NCBI RefSeq assembly: GCF_030247185.1
Contig: NC_080572.1
Location: 117,481,928 to 117,545,927 of the forward strand
Source: Malaya genurostris
Taxonomy: Eukaryota; Arthropoda; Insecta; Diptera; Culicidae
Direction: 5' to 3'
DNA: 64,000 nucleotides
Positions 12,216-24,130 of the stretch are shown here, piece after piece. Position 1 is the stretch's first letter. Each line of letters begins with the position of its first letter. A program made the position numbers and the translations under genes. The notes under the pieces are model-generated. The model was not told where the DNA came from, made no database searches, and saw only the letters and a list, made by a program, of their open reading frames with translations.

Positions 12216-13765
12216 ATGCCTGCGTCCAACCGGAAAGGCAACAAGCCTAAGGCTAAAAATAATTCAATACGGAATAAATCACAATCCGTTATTCAACATT
12301 TTTCTAATAACATTCACGATCTTATAGAATCTGAATGTAAAAATAAAAGACAACGGACGGATTTCCCTTCCGTTGATCCTATGCCGTCTAACAATATTTA
12401 CGAGATTCTTCCTGAATCCGATTGTAGCGACATAGAAGAAAATTCTTCAAAAATTCCCAAAATGAACGCTTGTCGTTCTGGGAAGAAACAACAATCTATG
12501 CCACCAGTGACGGTGATGATTTCCGACTTCAAAGCATTCCGTACTGAGCTTTCTACTTTTCTCCCGGAAGTAAAAGTCTCATTTCAAATCGGACGAAGAG
12601 GAGAATGTCGAGTCTTGGTGGATGGATTGGAAGATTACGAACGTCTTATTCGATATTTGTCCGAGAAACTTCATAAATTTTATTCATATGATATAAAATC
12701 AGACAGACCCTTCAAGGCTGTCTTGAAAGGATTATCAAATGATCAAAGTATTGATGAAATTAAAAATGAACTAAAAGAATTGCTTGGTTTTGCCCCTTCC
12801 CAAGTAACACTTATGGAAAAAGAGCGAATGGTACTTCTAAACCACGCTCTGGAATTTCCCATGAACTTTACCTAATACACTTCAATCGAAGTAATGTAAA
12901 CAATTTGAAAACTTTAGAAAAAGTACGTTTCATTTCCCACATTAAAATTCATTGGGAACATTATAAACGGCATAATCGTATTGCAAACTTAACGCAATGT
13001 CGTCGTTGCCAAGGCTTCGGTCATGGAACCAAAAATTGTCATATGGATATACGGTGTTTGAATTGTGGTAAATCGCATTCGAAAGACGATTGTCCAATGA
13101 ATGAAACCACTGATAAATTTTCATGTTCAAATTGCAATGGAAATCATAAATCCAATTATTTGAAATGTCCTGTCAGGGAAAAAATTTTAAACGCTCGTTC
13201 GCTTCGACAACAAGTCAAATCAACGACCTTAAATTTACAGAACATACCTGAAAATCAAAAAACCGTTACAAATGCCACGCCTAATTCTTCTAAGGCACTG
13301 ATTTCTTCGAAACAAAAAACAGGTACGCCTGCCAATTCGTCTTCTAACGAAAACAATTTATTGACAGGTAGATCGACCTTGTCATCATCTTCTTCTAATG
13401 TCAGTTATGCTGGTATATTAGGTAGAAATCTATCACCTATTTCTTCTAATGTAAATAATCAAAACACAGGACCGCCTTGCAGTTCTTCTTCTAACGAAAA
13501 CAATTTATTAATAGGTAGACCGGCCAAATCATCTTCTTCTAATGGCAGTCTACCTACAAATATTCCTTCAATGCCATTCGCTCCTTTAAATGAAGTCGAT
13601 TTAGGCGATATAACTGAAAATAAAATGATCTACCTACAAGATCAACTTTTTCAAATGATCATCCAAATGAATTCGACTTCATCACTTTTTGAAGCATTTC
13701 AAATCGGATGGAAATTTGCAAATAATATTATAATGAATTTAAAATTTAACAGTGATGTTAAATAA
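12216..13765 (+). pseudogene. Jockey ORF1 (gag-like), one frameshift
   Basis: ORF1 makes the RNA-binding protein that packages LINE RNA. The first part (12,216-12,875) has a basic N-terminus (MPASNRKGNKPKAKNNSIRN) and a gag-like domain ending in a segment around FKAVLKGLSNDQ. The second part (12,905-13,765) carries three zinc knuckles: CRRCQGFGHGTKNC, CLNCGKSHSKDDC and CSNCNGNHKSNYLKC, then a Ser/Asn-rich tail. The parts are in different frames. Coding sense changes frame within the A-run at about 12,815-12,820, consistent with loss of a single A. Its stop at 13,765 overlaps the ORF2 start at 13,752, the usual arrangement in the clade. Confidence 0.88.
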
Positions 13766-16406
13766 TTATTTGAATATTTTAAATTGGAATGCTCGATCTT
13801 TGAAATCGAGTGAAGATGAATTTTATAATTTTCTCAAAGTTCACAAAATTCATATTGCCATTGTGACAGAAACTTTTCTTAAACCAAATGTAAAATTGAA
13901 AAGTAATCCACATTATGTGGTTCATCGATTTGACAGGTTTACTGGAATGGGTGGTGGAGTTGCCATTTTTGTCCAACGGCAAATTAAACATCGAATTTTA
14001 CCTTCTTTCAATACTTAAGTTATTGAAAGCTTGGGAATCGAAGTTGAAACCATTCATGGAATTTATTTCATCGCTGGAGCATATTTGCCATTTCAATGCA
14101 CCGGCGAACAATTAAATCTCTTTAAAGGCGATTTGCAAAAACTTACAAGATATCGATCGAAATTTTTCATAATAGGGGACTTAAATGCTAAGCATGTCCA
14201 GTGGAATTGTAGGCAAAATAACAGTAATGGTAAAATACTCCATAATCAACTCTCAGCTGGTTACTTCACAGTTCTTCATCCCAGTAATCCTACTTGTTTC
14301 TCTTCCGTGAAAAACCCGTCTACAATTGATCTGGTTCTAACAGATCAAAGTCACATTTGTAGTGAACCGATTACTCATGCTGACTTTGACTCAGATCATC
14401 TTCCAGTAACATGCAGACTTTCCAACGAAGCTATAATTAATCCAATTAGTTCTATTTTCAACTATCATAGAGCTAATTGGTTGGATTACAGATCTCACAT
14501 TGAAAATCATGTGGATCATGAAACTATTTTAGAAAATTCTGCGGACATCGACACAGCAATTGATAATTTGAATCATTATATTATCGAAGCTAGAAATCTT
14601 TCAGTTCCCAAAGCTCAAACTAAAATAAATTCTCCTATCATCGATGACAATCTTCAACTGCTCATTCGGTTGAAGAATGTTCGTCGACGACAATATCAAC
14701 GTTCTCGTGATCCTGCTATGAAAAACATAGTTAAGGATTTACAAAAAGAAATTAAACATAGATTTACTCTTTTGCGAAATGAAAATTTCGCTAATGAAGT
14801 TGAACAAATTAAACCATATTCTAAACCTTTCTGGAAACTTTCTAAGGTTCTTAAGAAACCTCAGAAACCAATTCCTGCTCTCAAGGAAGGAAATCAAATA
14901 CTTCTTACAAATGGCGAAAAAGCTCAAAAACTTGCGCAGCAGTTCGAGAGTGTCCACAATTTTAATTTGAACGTTGTGAGTCCTATTGAAAATGAAGTCT
15001 CACTGAAATATGATCATATTTCAACCCAAGTGTTATCACACGATGACATTATTGAGACGAATTTTGATGAAATTAAATCAATTATAAGGAATCTCAAAAA
15101 CATGAAGGCTCCTGGTAATGATGGAATTTTTAATATGCTTATTAAAAATCTTCCCGATGTTGCCTTGAGACTCCTGGTTAAAATTTTCAACAAATGTTTT
15201 TCATTAGCTTACTTCCCAAAAAGATGGAAAAACGCTAAAGTAATTCCTATCCTAAAACCTGATAAAAACCCAGCAGAAACATCAAGTTATCGACCAATTA
15301 GCTTACTTTCTTTTATCAGTAAACTTTTTGAAAAAAATATCTTATTGAGAATGATGACTCATATAAATGAGAATTCAATTTTTTTACCAGAGCAGTTTGG
15401 ATTTCGTCATGAACATTCAACTACTCATCAACTTGTCAGAGTAACGAACATGATAAAAGTAAATAAATCTTCTGGTTTATCCACTGGAGTTGCTCTTCTA
15501 GACATAGAAAAAGCATTCGACAGTGTTTGGCACAAAGGTTTAATAGCAAAAATGTCTGATTTCCAGTTTCCTATTTATTTGATCAAAATGATTCAAAATT
15601 ATTTAACTGATCGTACTCTTCAGGTTAGCTATCAGAATTGTAAATCTGAATTGCTACCCGTACGAGCCGGTGTTCCGCAGGGTTCGAGTGTAGCTCCAAT
15701 CTTGTATAATATTTTCACTTCTGATCTTCCAAATCTACCCGTTGGTTGTCAGAAATCGCTATTCTGTGACGACACAAGTCTGTTAGCCACAGGTAGAAAT
15801 CTAAGAGTGATCTGCAGTCGCCTACAAAGAAGTTTAAATATTTTCAGTGATTATCTGTCAAAATGGAAAATTAAACCAAATGCAGCAAAAACGCAATTAA
15901 TTATCTTTCCTCATAAGCCAAGAGCTTCTTTTCTTAAACCAAACAATAATCACATTCTAAAATTGAATGGCTTGGAATTGACATGGTCTGATCAAGCTAA
16001 ATACTTAGGTTTAACGTATGACAAAAAACTCACTTTCAAGGATCACATTGAAGGAATCCAGGCAAAGTGTAATAAATATATTAAATGTTTATACCCTCTT
16101 ATAAACAGAAATTCTAAGCTCTGTCTAAAAAACAAATTGTTAATTTATAAACAAATTTTCAGACCAGCCATGCTTTATGCTGTACCAATTTGGTCAAGCT
16201 GTTGTTCCACCAGGAAGAAAACGCTTCAAAGGATTCAGAATAAAATTCTGAAAATGATTTTGAAGCGTCCTCCCTGGTTTAGTACAAATGAGTTACACAG
16301 ACTCACAAATATAGAACCATTAGATGTAATGTCACATAATATTATAAGCAAATTCCGACAAAAATCGATGCAATCTTCAATTGAATCGATTCGCTCTCTG
16401 TATTAG
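13752..16406 (+). pseudogene. Jockey ORF2: endonuclease and reverse transcriptase, one in-frame stop
   Basis: ORF2 performs target-primed reverse transcription: an APE-type endonuclease nicks DNA and the reverse transcriptase copies the element RNA. The endonuclease starts LNILNWNARSLKSSEDEF and shows FIIGDLNAKHVQWN and DSDHLPV. The reverse transcriptase shows APGNDGI, SSYRPISLLS, LLDIEKAFDSVWHK (motif A), RAGVPQGSSVAP and the catalytic box LFCDDTSLLA (CDD in place of the usual ADD). There is no RNase H domain, as in Jockey. The frame is continuous over 884 codons except for TAA at 14,016-14,018 inside the endonuclease. Otherwise it looks full length. Confidence 0.92.
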
Positions 16407-16615
16407 TTAGTAAGTTAGTAGATAAGTTCCTTTTCCCCATTACACAATACAAGTAGGTTTAGAATTTTCCCTACACAAAAATCTCAGAATTGCGGAAGCA
16501 AATAATGTCCTCATGGTAATAACCAAATCATATATATATAATAGGGCTGAAAAGTCACCACTTGTGGCTGAACACCCAATTTAAATCTTAATAATTTAAT
16601 TTTAACTCATATTCC

Positions 16616-16650
16616 AATAAATAGTTATTTAAAAAAAAAAAAAAAAAAAA
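16616..16650 (+). terminator. Jockey polyadenylation signal and poly(A) tail
   Basis: AATAAA at 16,616-16,621 lies ten bases before an uninterrupted run of 20 A (16,631-16,650), marking the 3' end of the retrotransposed RNA. Confidence 0.85.
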
Positions 16651-19600
16651 GTTGATGAACGTGAAAAAGACCTATAAGAAACACAACTAAGCGAAGATTT
16701 GAAGGTTTGAATGAAACGTGAAAAAGCTACAATAAAAAAAAATAAATATGAATGTTAGCTCACGAAACTTCAAACATATGGTGTTCTCAGCCAACAATCC
16801 ACGATTAAAGCCTTATCAAAAGCATTATAACCTTCTAAATGATGTTGCTGACTGCACGGCTCTTTAAAGCAACACTTCAAACAACTACAATGTTACAGTG
16901 CACATAAACACATACCACAATTCACAAGAAAAGTCGCATAGAAAATATTTCAGTTCCAATGTGTGCTTAGTTAGAGAAAACAACACAATATTTTAGATTT
17001 TGCTAAGCATATGTCACAAAGCTTCGTTTGATAAAGTTTGGTGTCACAAAAGCGATGAACGATTCGAATTTACAATCTGATCAAGGAAAAACTTAAGGTA
17101 AATACCGGAAAGAAAATTAAATTTTCCTTGCTCAAGGCAAACCACTTTTTCTTGTAGGATACGTTTATTTAGGACCGACAGTCAGGATTAAACCATTGAA
17201 CATCTCGTCCAAAATCAATATGTAGGTTACAGTAATCCTCTGAAGCACTTTTGTTGTTACTGTGCTTGAATATTATACAGCAATTTCTGATACTAGTATA
17301 GGAATGCGTAGTACGAATATCTGATGAAGGAAGAAATCGATTTTTCGCTTTACCGAATCTGCCTATTGGGATATTTAGAAAACACGATATTGTACTCATC
17401 ATCATTCGTGGTCAAATGAAAATGTAACCACATTTCCTTTTAACGGATGAATAAAACTCATAGCATTCAATATTTATTGTAAGGATGATTGATGGATGAT
17501 TCTGCTGATTGCTTGGCATGAAAATGATTTCCGCCCATAAATTTAAATCATCACCATATCGATCGCAACCAGTCTGTGCGGATTCATTTCTTGACAAAGT
17601 GACAGACAATGCGCTAACCTGGCAACTGACGGGAAACAGTCATAAAATATATGAAACTTCGTTAGCAGAAGACCACCCACCAATCCAGCACCCTTATGAC
17701 TTATATGGATTTATATTTATTTTTGCGCAACGAGCAGTGGGACGCACGGATCCAAACAATAATCAACGGTGCCTATTTTCGATGGACTGGAATTTTTGCG
17801 TCGTTTGAAAGGAAATGCCGCTTGTTTGTTAATAAATAGGGAAATTTGAGGTATATTTCCGGTTATACGTATTTGAATGTGGTGTAATTATTTATCGTTT
17901 TTTCTCTTCGACTGTCATTCGGAGAAATTTTGTTTTCGGATCTCAACGGTGCCATATTAACGTATCTATTTAAGAACATGGTTCATGTGGTTTTCCTTAT
18001 AGGCCATCAACTTCTCCAGAAGGTGCTAACATTCACATTTTTCCTATGTCACATATGCAGCGCAAACAAAATCGGTTATACAAACTTTCTTATCTCCCGC
18101 ACCTTGCAGAACTTTTCTTCGAAAGTGAATATCATGTTGATTTCATAAAACTCAGAGAGGTTCAAAGCAGATACGTAGAGGATGCATGCCTTTGACGGAC
18201 ATCTTCTGGTTTAGTATTCAAATATTAGCATACCCAAAGTAACATGTGTTCGGAAAGTTGCTTCATTTAGTTGCGCTTCTGTCTCCAGCAGCGAAACCTG
18301 TTTGTCAAAATCATCGATTTACTTTCTGGCTTGAAAAGATTTCCTATGAACCTAGTGAGAGTATTAATTTTTCCACAGTGCGTGTTCTAAGTATCTTCCA
18401 TGGGGAAAACAGGGATCTTATTTTTCAGGGAATTAAGGCCTGATCATGAAAAAGATTGGACAATTCTCTTGTGATTTTACATTATACGATATTCACCTAA
18501 ATGGAACGTTTACTTTCAAGAACATGCATAATTGTGTCGTCATTGCAAACAAGAGCGTAATTCTTTGAAACAGGAATAAACGAAAAAGAAATCGGTAACA
18601 AATGGAACTTCAACTGAGGATTGGAAAATCACAAAGAACGCCCGTTAAACGATGGAGCCATGAAAGCACTTATCCAGTTGACAGATGAATGGTGCATATA
18701 AATCAATACAGTTAGAAACGAATGGAATTTCCGACAGTTATTAATATACATCGTTTTATATAAGTCATACAAAAAAAATTGAATTTTACAGATGATTTAA
18801 CCTCTCTTGCGGTGCAATTCTTGAAGACTTTAGATTACCATAAATTTTACTAGTTTTGACTGCAATTAGCATTCAGCTAGCAAGTGCGACTGTATGAATT
18901 TATATGCACCATTTACCATCCAAGCAGATGTGTGCTTCTGAGCCTCAGTCGACTAACTGACGTACTTAACGATCCAGTGTTTTTCGCTGTCGGTATTTTT
19001 TTTCGGTGAATTCCATGTCATGGTATTTCCCAATCATACATTATTACAAGTTCTTGTACGATGTAAAATCCAATTAGTTAAATTGAAATAGAAATAGTTG
19101 AACGAAAATGGTGTGATTTTTCGTTTCGTTTTTTTTCGATGTGTTGTGGTTATTGTTCCAATATTCATCTCATTAGTTGTTATTTTGCGGGTTACACGAC
19201 TTTGAATCAACGAATTGTGATTAAATCGAATACAATGCCTTCGCTTCGGCTATAAGATGCAATACCGCAGAAAAAAATAGTTCAGCAGTTGTGCGATACT
19301 GTGGTTAAAGCAACGCGAAAAACTCAAATCGAATCCACCATTTTTTTCATATTACCCTTAAAACCAATGGATCTGGTAGAGACAACAGATCTAACTCTAA
19401 CCTATGGTTTAGGTATATGAGATGACCACTGGAGCTGAGATGAATGGGGGTACCGTCACCTTATTTAGATTTACGTTATAGCTCATTATTCATAATTTAC
19501 AAAAAATATATCGATTTGAAACGTAATAAGTTTTGAATGTTCAGCAAATTGCAAAAAAAAAATATGTTTTAACCCACTTTTTTAAAACAAGTTTGTCGAG

Positions 19601-20222
19601 AAAAAAAAATTGGCAAATTTTGTTGTAGCTTTTGTAAATAATGGAGAAAAAAACATCAATATTAGAATTTTTTACAAACCTATCGTTCAACAAAATAAAC
19701 TCAAACGTTTTGCGTAATACAAAGCATCATTCGAACAACACTCAATCGTTATTGTTAGTGATTACTCTTACACTAGAGCTATAAATCATGAGTAATTATG
19801 AATGACTAACATGAGGTTATATACTTATGTATTGACCAACTTGCTATCCATATATATGCCTGTTGTTTTTCAATGTTTATCACATTGTTTGTATCACGAT
19901 AATACTTGGTTTGTAGTTCATTCAGTATACTAGCTATAGCTGGTCAATGATGAAGTTATAGTTTTGCTATAAAAATTGCTACAATCTAAAATAATACCTG
20001 TTATACGATATCACACAGCCAGGCTTTATTGCTTCAGCAACATCAATGCATTGAACTCAACAGAATTGGACATTATTAGCATTATAAATGACAGTTACTT
20101 AGAAAATAAACGATTTCTTACAATACCCATTTAATTGTATTCAACTCGTTTTTATTTCAACACAAAACCCAATGCTGCATAAATTCGCGTCATAATTTTA
20201 TATGTAATTTTTGCTCACGATA

Positions 20223-21144
20223 CGAGGTCTGTTCAAAAAGTACCCGGAATTCTCATTTTTCTAAAAAAATATTTATTTATTCGTCTACATCTATATGGTC
20301 CCCTTCAAAGTAATCCCCCCTAGATATAGTACACTTATCCAGCGTTTTTTCCAGTCTTCGAAACACCCCTGATAGTCACTTTTTGTAATGCTCTGTAGCA
20401 CTCTCAGCGATTCTGCCTTTATCTCTTCAATCGATGAAAAACGCTGTCCTTTCATGGGTCTGTTCAACTTTGGGAACAGGAAAAATCACACGGAGCGATA
20501 TCTGGTGAATAAGGAGGTTGGGGCATGATTAAAGTCTTGTTTTTAGCCAAAAAATCACGAATAAGCAACGATGTTTTGGAACGAATTTTGCTGCCACTCG
20601 TTTCATGCCCAAAACATTTGAAAAAATATGATGGCATGAGCCAACTGGTATGCCAACTTCATCAGCAACTTCTCTAATAGTGATTCGGCGATCATCCATA
20701 GTCATTTTTTCCATTTTTCCCACATTTTCATCGATTATTGACGTGCTGGGTCGACCGGAGCGTTCGTCGTCTTCAACGTCTTTGCGGCCATCTTGGAAAC
20801 GCTTATACCACTCGTAAACACTTGTTTTTTTATAGCAGACTCACCGTAGGCTCTCTGTAACATTTCGCACACTTGGTTACACTTTATTTCATTTTTCACG
20901 CAAAATTTAATACAAATTTTTTGACTCTTCAATTCTTCCATTGTTTAAACTAACAAAAATCGCCGAGCTCAAAAAAACACGTTTCCACCAGCCGCTACAA
21001 GACAGAATGTAAACAATGAATACAGCTGAAAATTTCACCATACATTAGGGACATATGTACCAACACAATAAAAAAAAATTTGACAACCGGACTCTCCAGA
21101 CGCGCGCTTTTAAAAAATTCCGGGAACTTTTTGAACAGACCTCG
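20223..21144 (-). mobile_element. internally deleted mariner element with TA duplication
   Basis: Terminal inverted repeats of about 30 bp begin CGAGGTCTGTTCAAAAAGT at both ends and are flanked by TA (20,221-20,222 and 21,145-21,146). At 922 bp it is shorter than a typical mariner of about 1.3 kb. The minus strand holds pieces of a transposase (20,250-20,941). The central catalytic region is missing, so it could only move in trans. Confidence 0.93.
20250..20941 (-). pseudogene. mariner transposase remnant
   Basis: The minus-strand start at 20,941 reads MEELKSQKICIKFCVKNEIK and continues into the N-terminal helix-turn-helix of mariner transposases. After a frame change, 20,723-20,529 continues with MEKMTMDDRRITIREVADEV and GIPVGSCHHIFSNVLGM, the second helix-turn-helix. 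The sequence then jumps to the C-terminal part near 20,540, where minus-strand codons give KNKTLIMPQPPYSPD with the last catalytic Asp region (SPD.APCDF) typical of D,D34D mariners. The intervening segment with the first two catalytic Asp residues is deleted, and frameshifts disrupt the rest. It encodes no working enzyme. Confidence 0.88.
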
Positions 21145-21146
21145 TA

Positions 21147-22760
21147 CTTTTGCGTTGTGCGAATGACGCTCAAGGTCGAAGCTGAATGAAAAGAAAATAA
21201 TAATTTTGTGTTTTTCAACAACAGCTGGTTTACTCAGATTGTAAATATTATAACCACTATGCTGAAGCTGGTGGTGGTAAGCTCACTTCGTCAGTGTCCC
21301 TTGTCGCAATTATTTTCAAACAGCGATTCGTCGGAAATGCTATTATTTTTTTCATTAGTTCATATATCAAGGAAACTTGTTTCCTTCAGTAGGTTTGAAA
21401 TGAGTCTGACACGCCCTACTTAAACAAACCATCAGACGGGTTAAAACATGTATAGCGATATGCTTCATCCACGCAACGAATATTATGATTGAAAGAGCAT
21501 CTTTTATTCCCGCAGCATACGAGTAAGTGACTACTTACATATCCGTCCAACCCTTTTTGTTCGCTTTTCGGTAACAGCTATAAGTGTTGGTGATTGCCGA
21601 AAATTTGACAGAAGCTGCTATATTGCTATCTATATTGTATACAAAATTTTTAATCCGGTAGAAGATGCTACAAGAGCTCGAGACTCTCAATCCATGAACC
21701 GTGAGAGAATTTTGCTACATTTCTTCGCTCCACTTCATACTCTGAGTATTTCACGCCCTTAAAAAAATTACAGTCTGATAATGATCGTGGCTGTGTGGAA
21801 TTTCCCAAGAGAGAATCGCAAGTTGACAATTATCGCAGAAATATTCGATTCACGTACTAGGTTGCAATATTTCAAACCCTTGTGTGGAGCATTCACAGAT
21901 ATTTTCATAGACATAACTTATACAAAGGTTATATGCACATAGTTAGAATAAGCGGCAATAGTAAAATGATTCTATCGCAATTATCAACTGCCTGTATAGA
22001 GAAAAAGCAACCGTTTGTTGCTTCAGAGAGGATCCCCACATCAGCGTGCTAATCTTTGATTCTCAGAAATGTCATCGAGAGAAATTCGCTCTCGCACTGG
22101 TGTCGATTCTATGTTAAATAGGCCATTCCGGGTTTTTGTTGTTGCGATGATATCCGTCTCTCTTTGATGGCACTGATTCAATCGTTGAAGAGTTGCTAGT
22201 GAGCGTTCTTTGATACGATAAAAGCCATCCTTGACAGCTATAGTAAGAAGGTGAATGGATAACCACTATGTTGAAACTATTTTTAAATTACCTCTATCTC
22301 GCTATCTAATCGTCTTATAAAAACTGTACTAAAATTATGTGCGCACCTAGTTTTTAATGGAAAAATACAGAGGAGCTTGATATTTAATTTTTAATGGATG
22401 TACTGTTGATATTTTATATTAGTGAAACAAATTAGCATTCTCAACTTTAGGTTTTCTCCAAGTTTCGCCTTCGGGTAATCAGTGCCTTAGTAGTACAAAT
22501 TAAAATTCCATGCCTATCTAGCAGCTCAATTTAAACCGCTAAGCAGGCACATCGTTTACACTATTTGTATAACACTTTTCGAATATTGCACCAAGTTGCA
22601 ATATTTTTCCTGACGTCTCTGTCGTAAACGTTGTCTCCGGCGCCATCTACGACCGAGACATCAGAAATGATCGCGAAGAAAACGAAATTAAACATGTGCT
22701 TTATGCACAAACCAGAAAAATACCAAACGTTTTTTTTTTTCAATACTTGCTCTTTAGCTG
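21147..22760. other. copy-B-only spacer, nothing recognised
   Basis: Copy A has no counterpart of this stretch. It is AT-rich; open frames at 21,208-21,423 and 22,561-22,743 have no family resemblance. Near 22,600-22,640 there is a locally GC-richer segment. I see no terminal repeats or gene. Confidence 0.5.
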
Positions 22761-22764
22761 TAAA

Positions 22765-23435
22765 CTAGCTGGCGCTTCTTCTTACGAACGTTCTTCATTA
22801 GTCCAAGCCCAAAATTCTCTGATTGGTTCAATTTGCGAACAATTCGGTGAGGTCCTGTTGAAACGAAAGTAACGTTTGAATTGGTATACAAACGGCAGTT
22901 TTATCCATATGGCTTCAAATCATGGGTACAAGTAGTTTTTCACTGTTTATCGAAACGATTGTGATTAAGCGATGAGAAATCGTACAGCAAAAGTTTTCCT
23001 ACCAAATTTCGTACCAAATTTGACGACTCCTTCTTCTTACTTCGAACTTTGGCAGCTTCTATTTCTTATAGGTGCGAAAATTTCTTGGAAGTGCCATCTT
23101 TTTTGGTTACATCCCGCACTGAAACCTTCTTCTTTTGATCAAACGTCTTCAGTGTGAGTTTATCCAAACAGGATATTTTTCTCGACCCGCTTTCGGTTCG
23201 TCCTTAAAGCTGTTATCTACACTGATCGCTCACTTACTCCAACTATTCTTGCTTTCATTTGTGCACAATATTTCGACGTTTTTCTGCTGAAAGGTCAAGT
23301 ATCTGGTAGAAAACTGATTAAAAAAAAACAAATAAACGGCTTTACAAATAGTGAGAGAAAAGCACAGTACTGATTCTAAATTAATTCGAAATGGTAGCGA
23401 TTTTCGACCACGTTCATACTTTCTAGGACAGTCTT
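22765..23435 (-). mobile_element. decayed ITmD37E remnant (copy B)
   Basis: It begins AACTAGCTGGCGC, aligning with GACTAGCTGGCGC at 38,354 where the ITmD37E transposase ends. It finishes with CATACTTTCTAGGACAGTCTT followed by TA at 23,436. The coding sequence is broken throughout; a 105-codon minus-strand frame (23,230-23,547) is a by-product. The left terminal repeat is absent. Confidence 0.75.
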
Positions 23436-24130
23436 TAGATACTATTACATTGCCTCTATTAGAGAAACGGTGTAGCATGGTATAGTAATTATTGAGCACT
23501 AAGTAATTCGAAAAACGGTTCATTGAAAAATCGAAAGTATCTGACAAAATAAAAAAATTGACTTAGAATCAACACATGTCTAGGCCATGTTCCACTTTCA
23601 CAAATGAACATACCGTCAGTTTGTCGAGTGCCTAAACCCTATATAGAAACAGAAATATAAATAATGGTATTTAATTATTTATTTTTTTTTTTTCAAATAA
23701 AATTTTTATTAGGCTCATTTGCTTTAGCTTAACGTGGCCGATTGTCTTGTTGTTAGGGAGAGAGAAAGGGATGCCGTATTACGGGGCGGCATACTCCCTA
23801 GTTAGTAAGGGGACATAGGGAGGGTGGGACCTACACAGTATTGAATTGAAATTTGAATACATCATTGGTTTGTGGCATACATCTTTTAGACACATTTTGC
23901 GTTCGATGAATCTTCATGTTTTTCAGCTTGTAGCAATGAAGAGATTATTCTGGATTGGGATGCTTCGTTGGTGTGTTCTGACGTTGATGTGACGTTTTTG
24001 GGTAGCTTCCAGCAACTCAGTCAGTTCAAGGCAGGTGCATGCTCCGAAGCATCGTTTACACAGGCCATACTTCCAGCAATGTAAAGAAGAGTGCGGTAGA
24101 GCTGTAGACGAGAAAGAGATAGGGAGAGCA

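Larger units (their letters stand above)
11936..16650 (+). mobile_element. near-full-length Jockey-clade LINE (Juan-like)
   Basis: Comparison with copy B fixes the 5' junction at 11,936 (B continues CCAACCAACCAGCAACTG where A switches to AGTCGGTGTTGAACAG). The element has a 280-bp 5' UTR, ORF1 with three CCHC knuckles, ORF2 with endonuclease and reverse transcriptase, a 220-bp 3' UTR, AATAAA and a 20-base poly(A) ending at 16,650. No target duplication is seen: the left flank ends CCTCCAAC and the right flank begins GTTGATGAACG, which is the start of duplication copy B. One frameshift in ORF1 and one stop in ORF2 are the only clear lesions, so the insertion is young. Confidence 0.92.
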
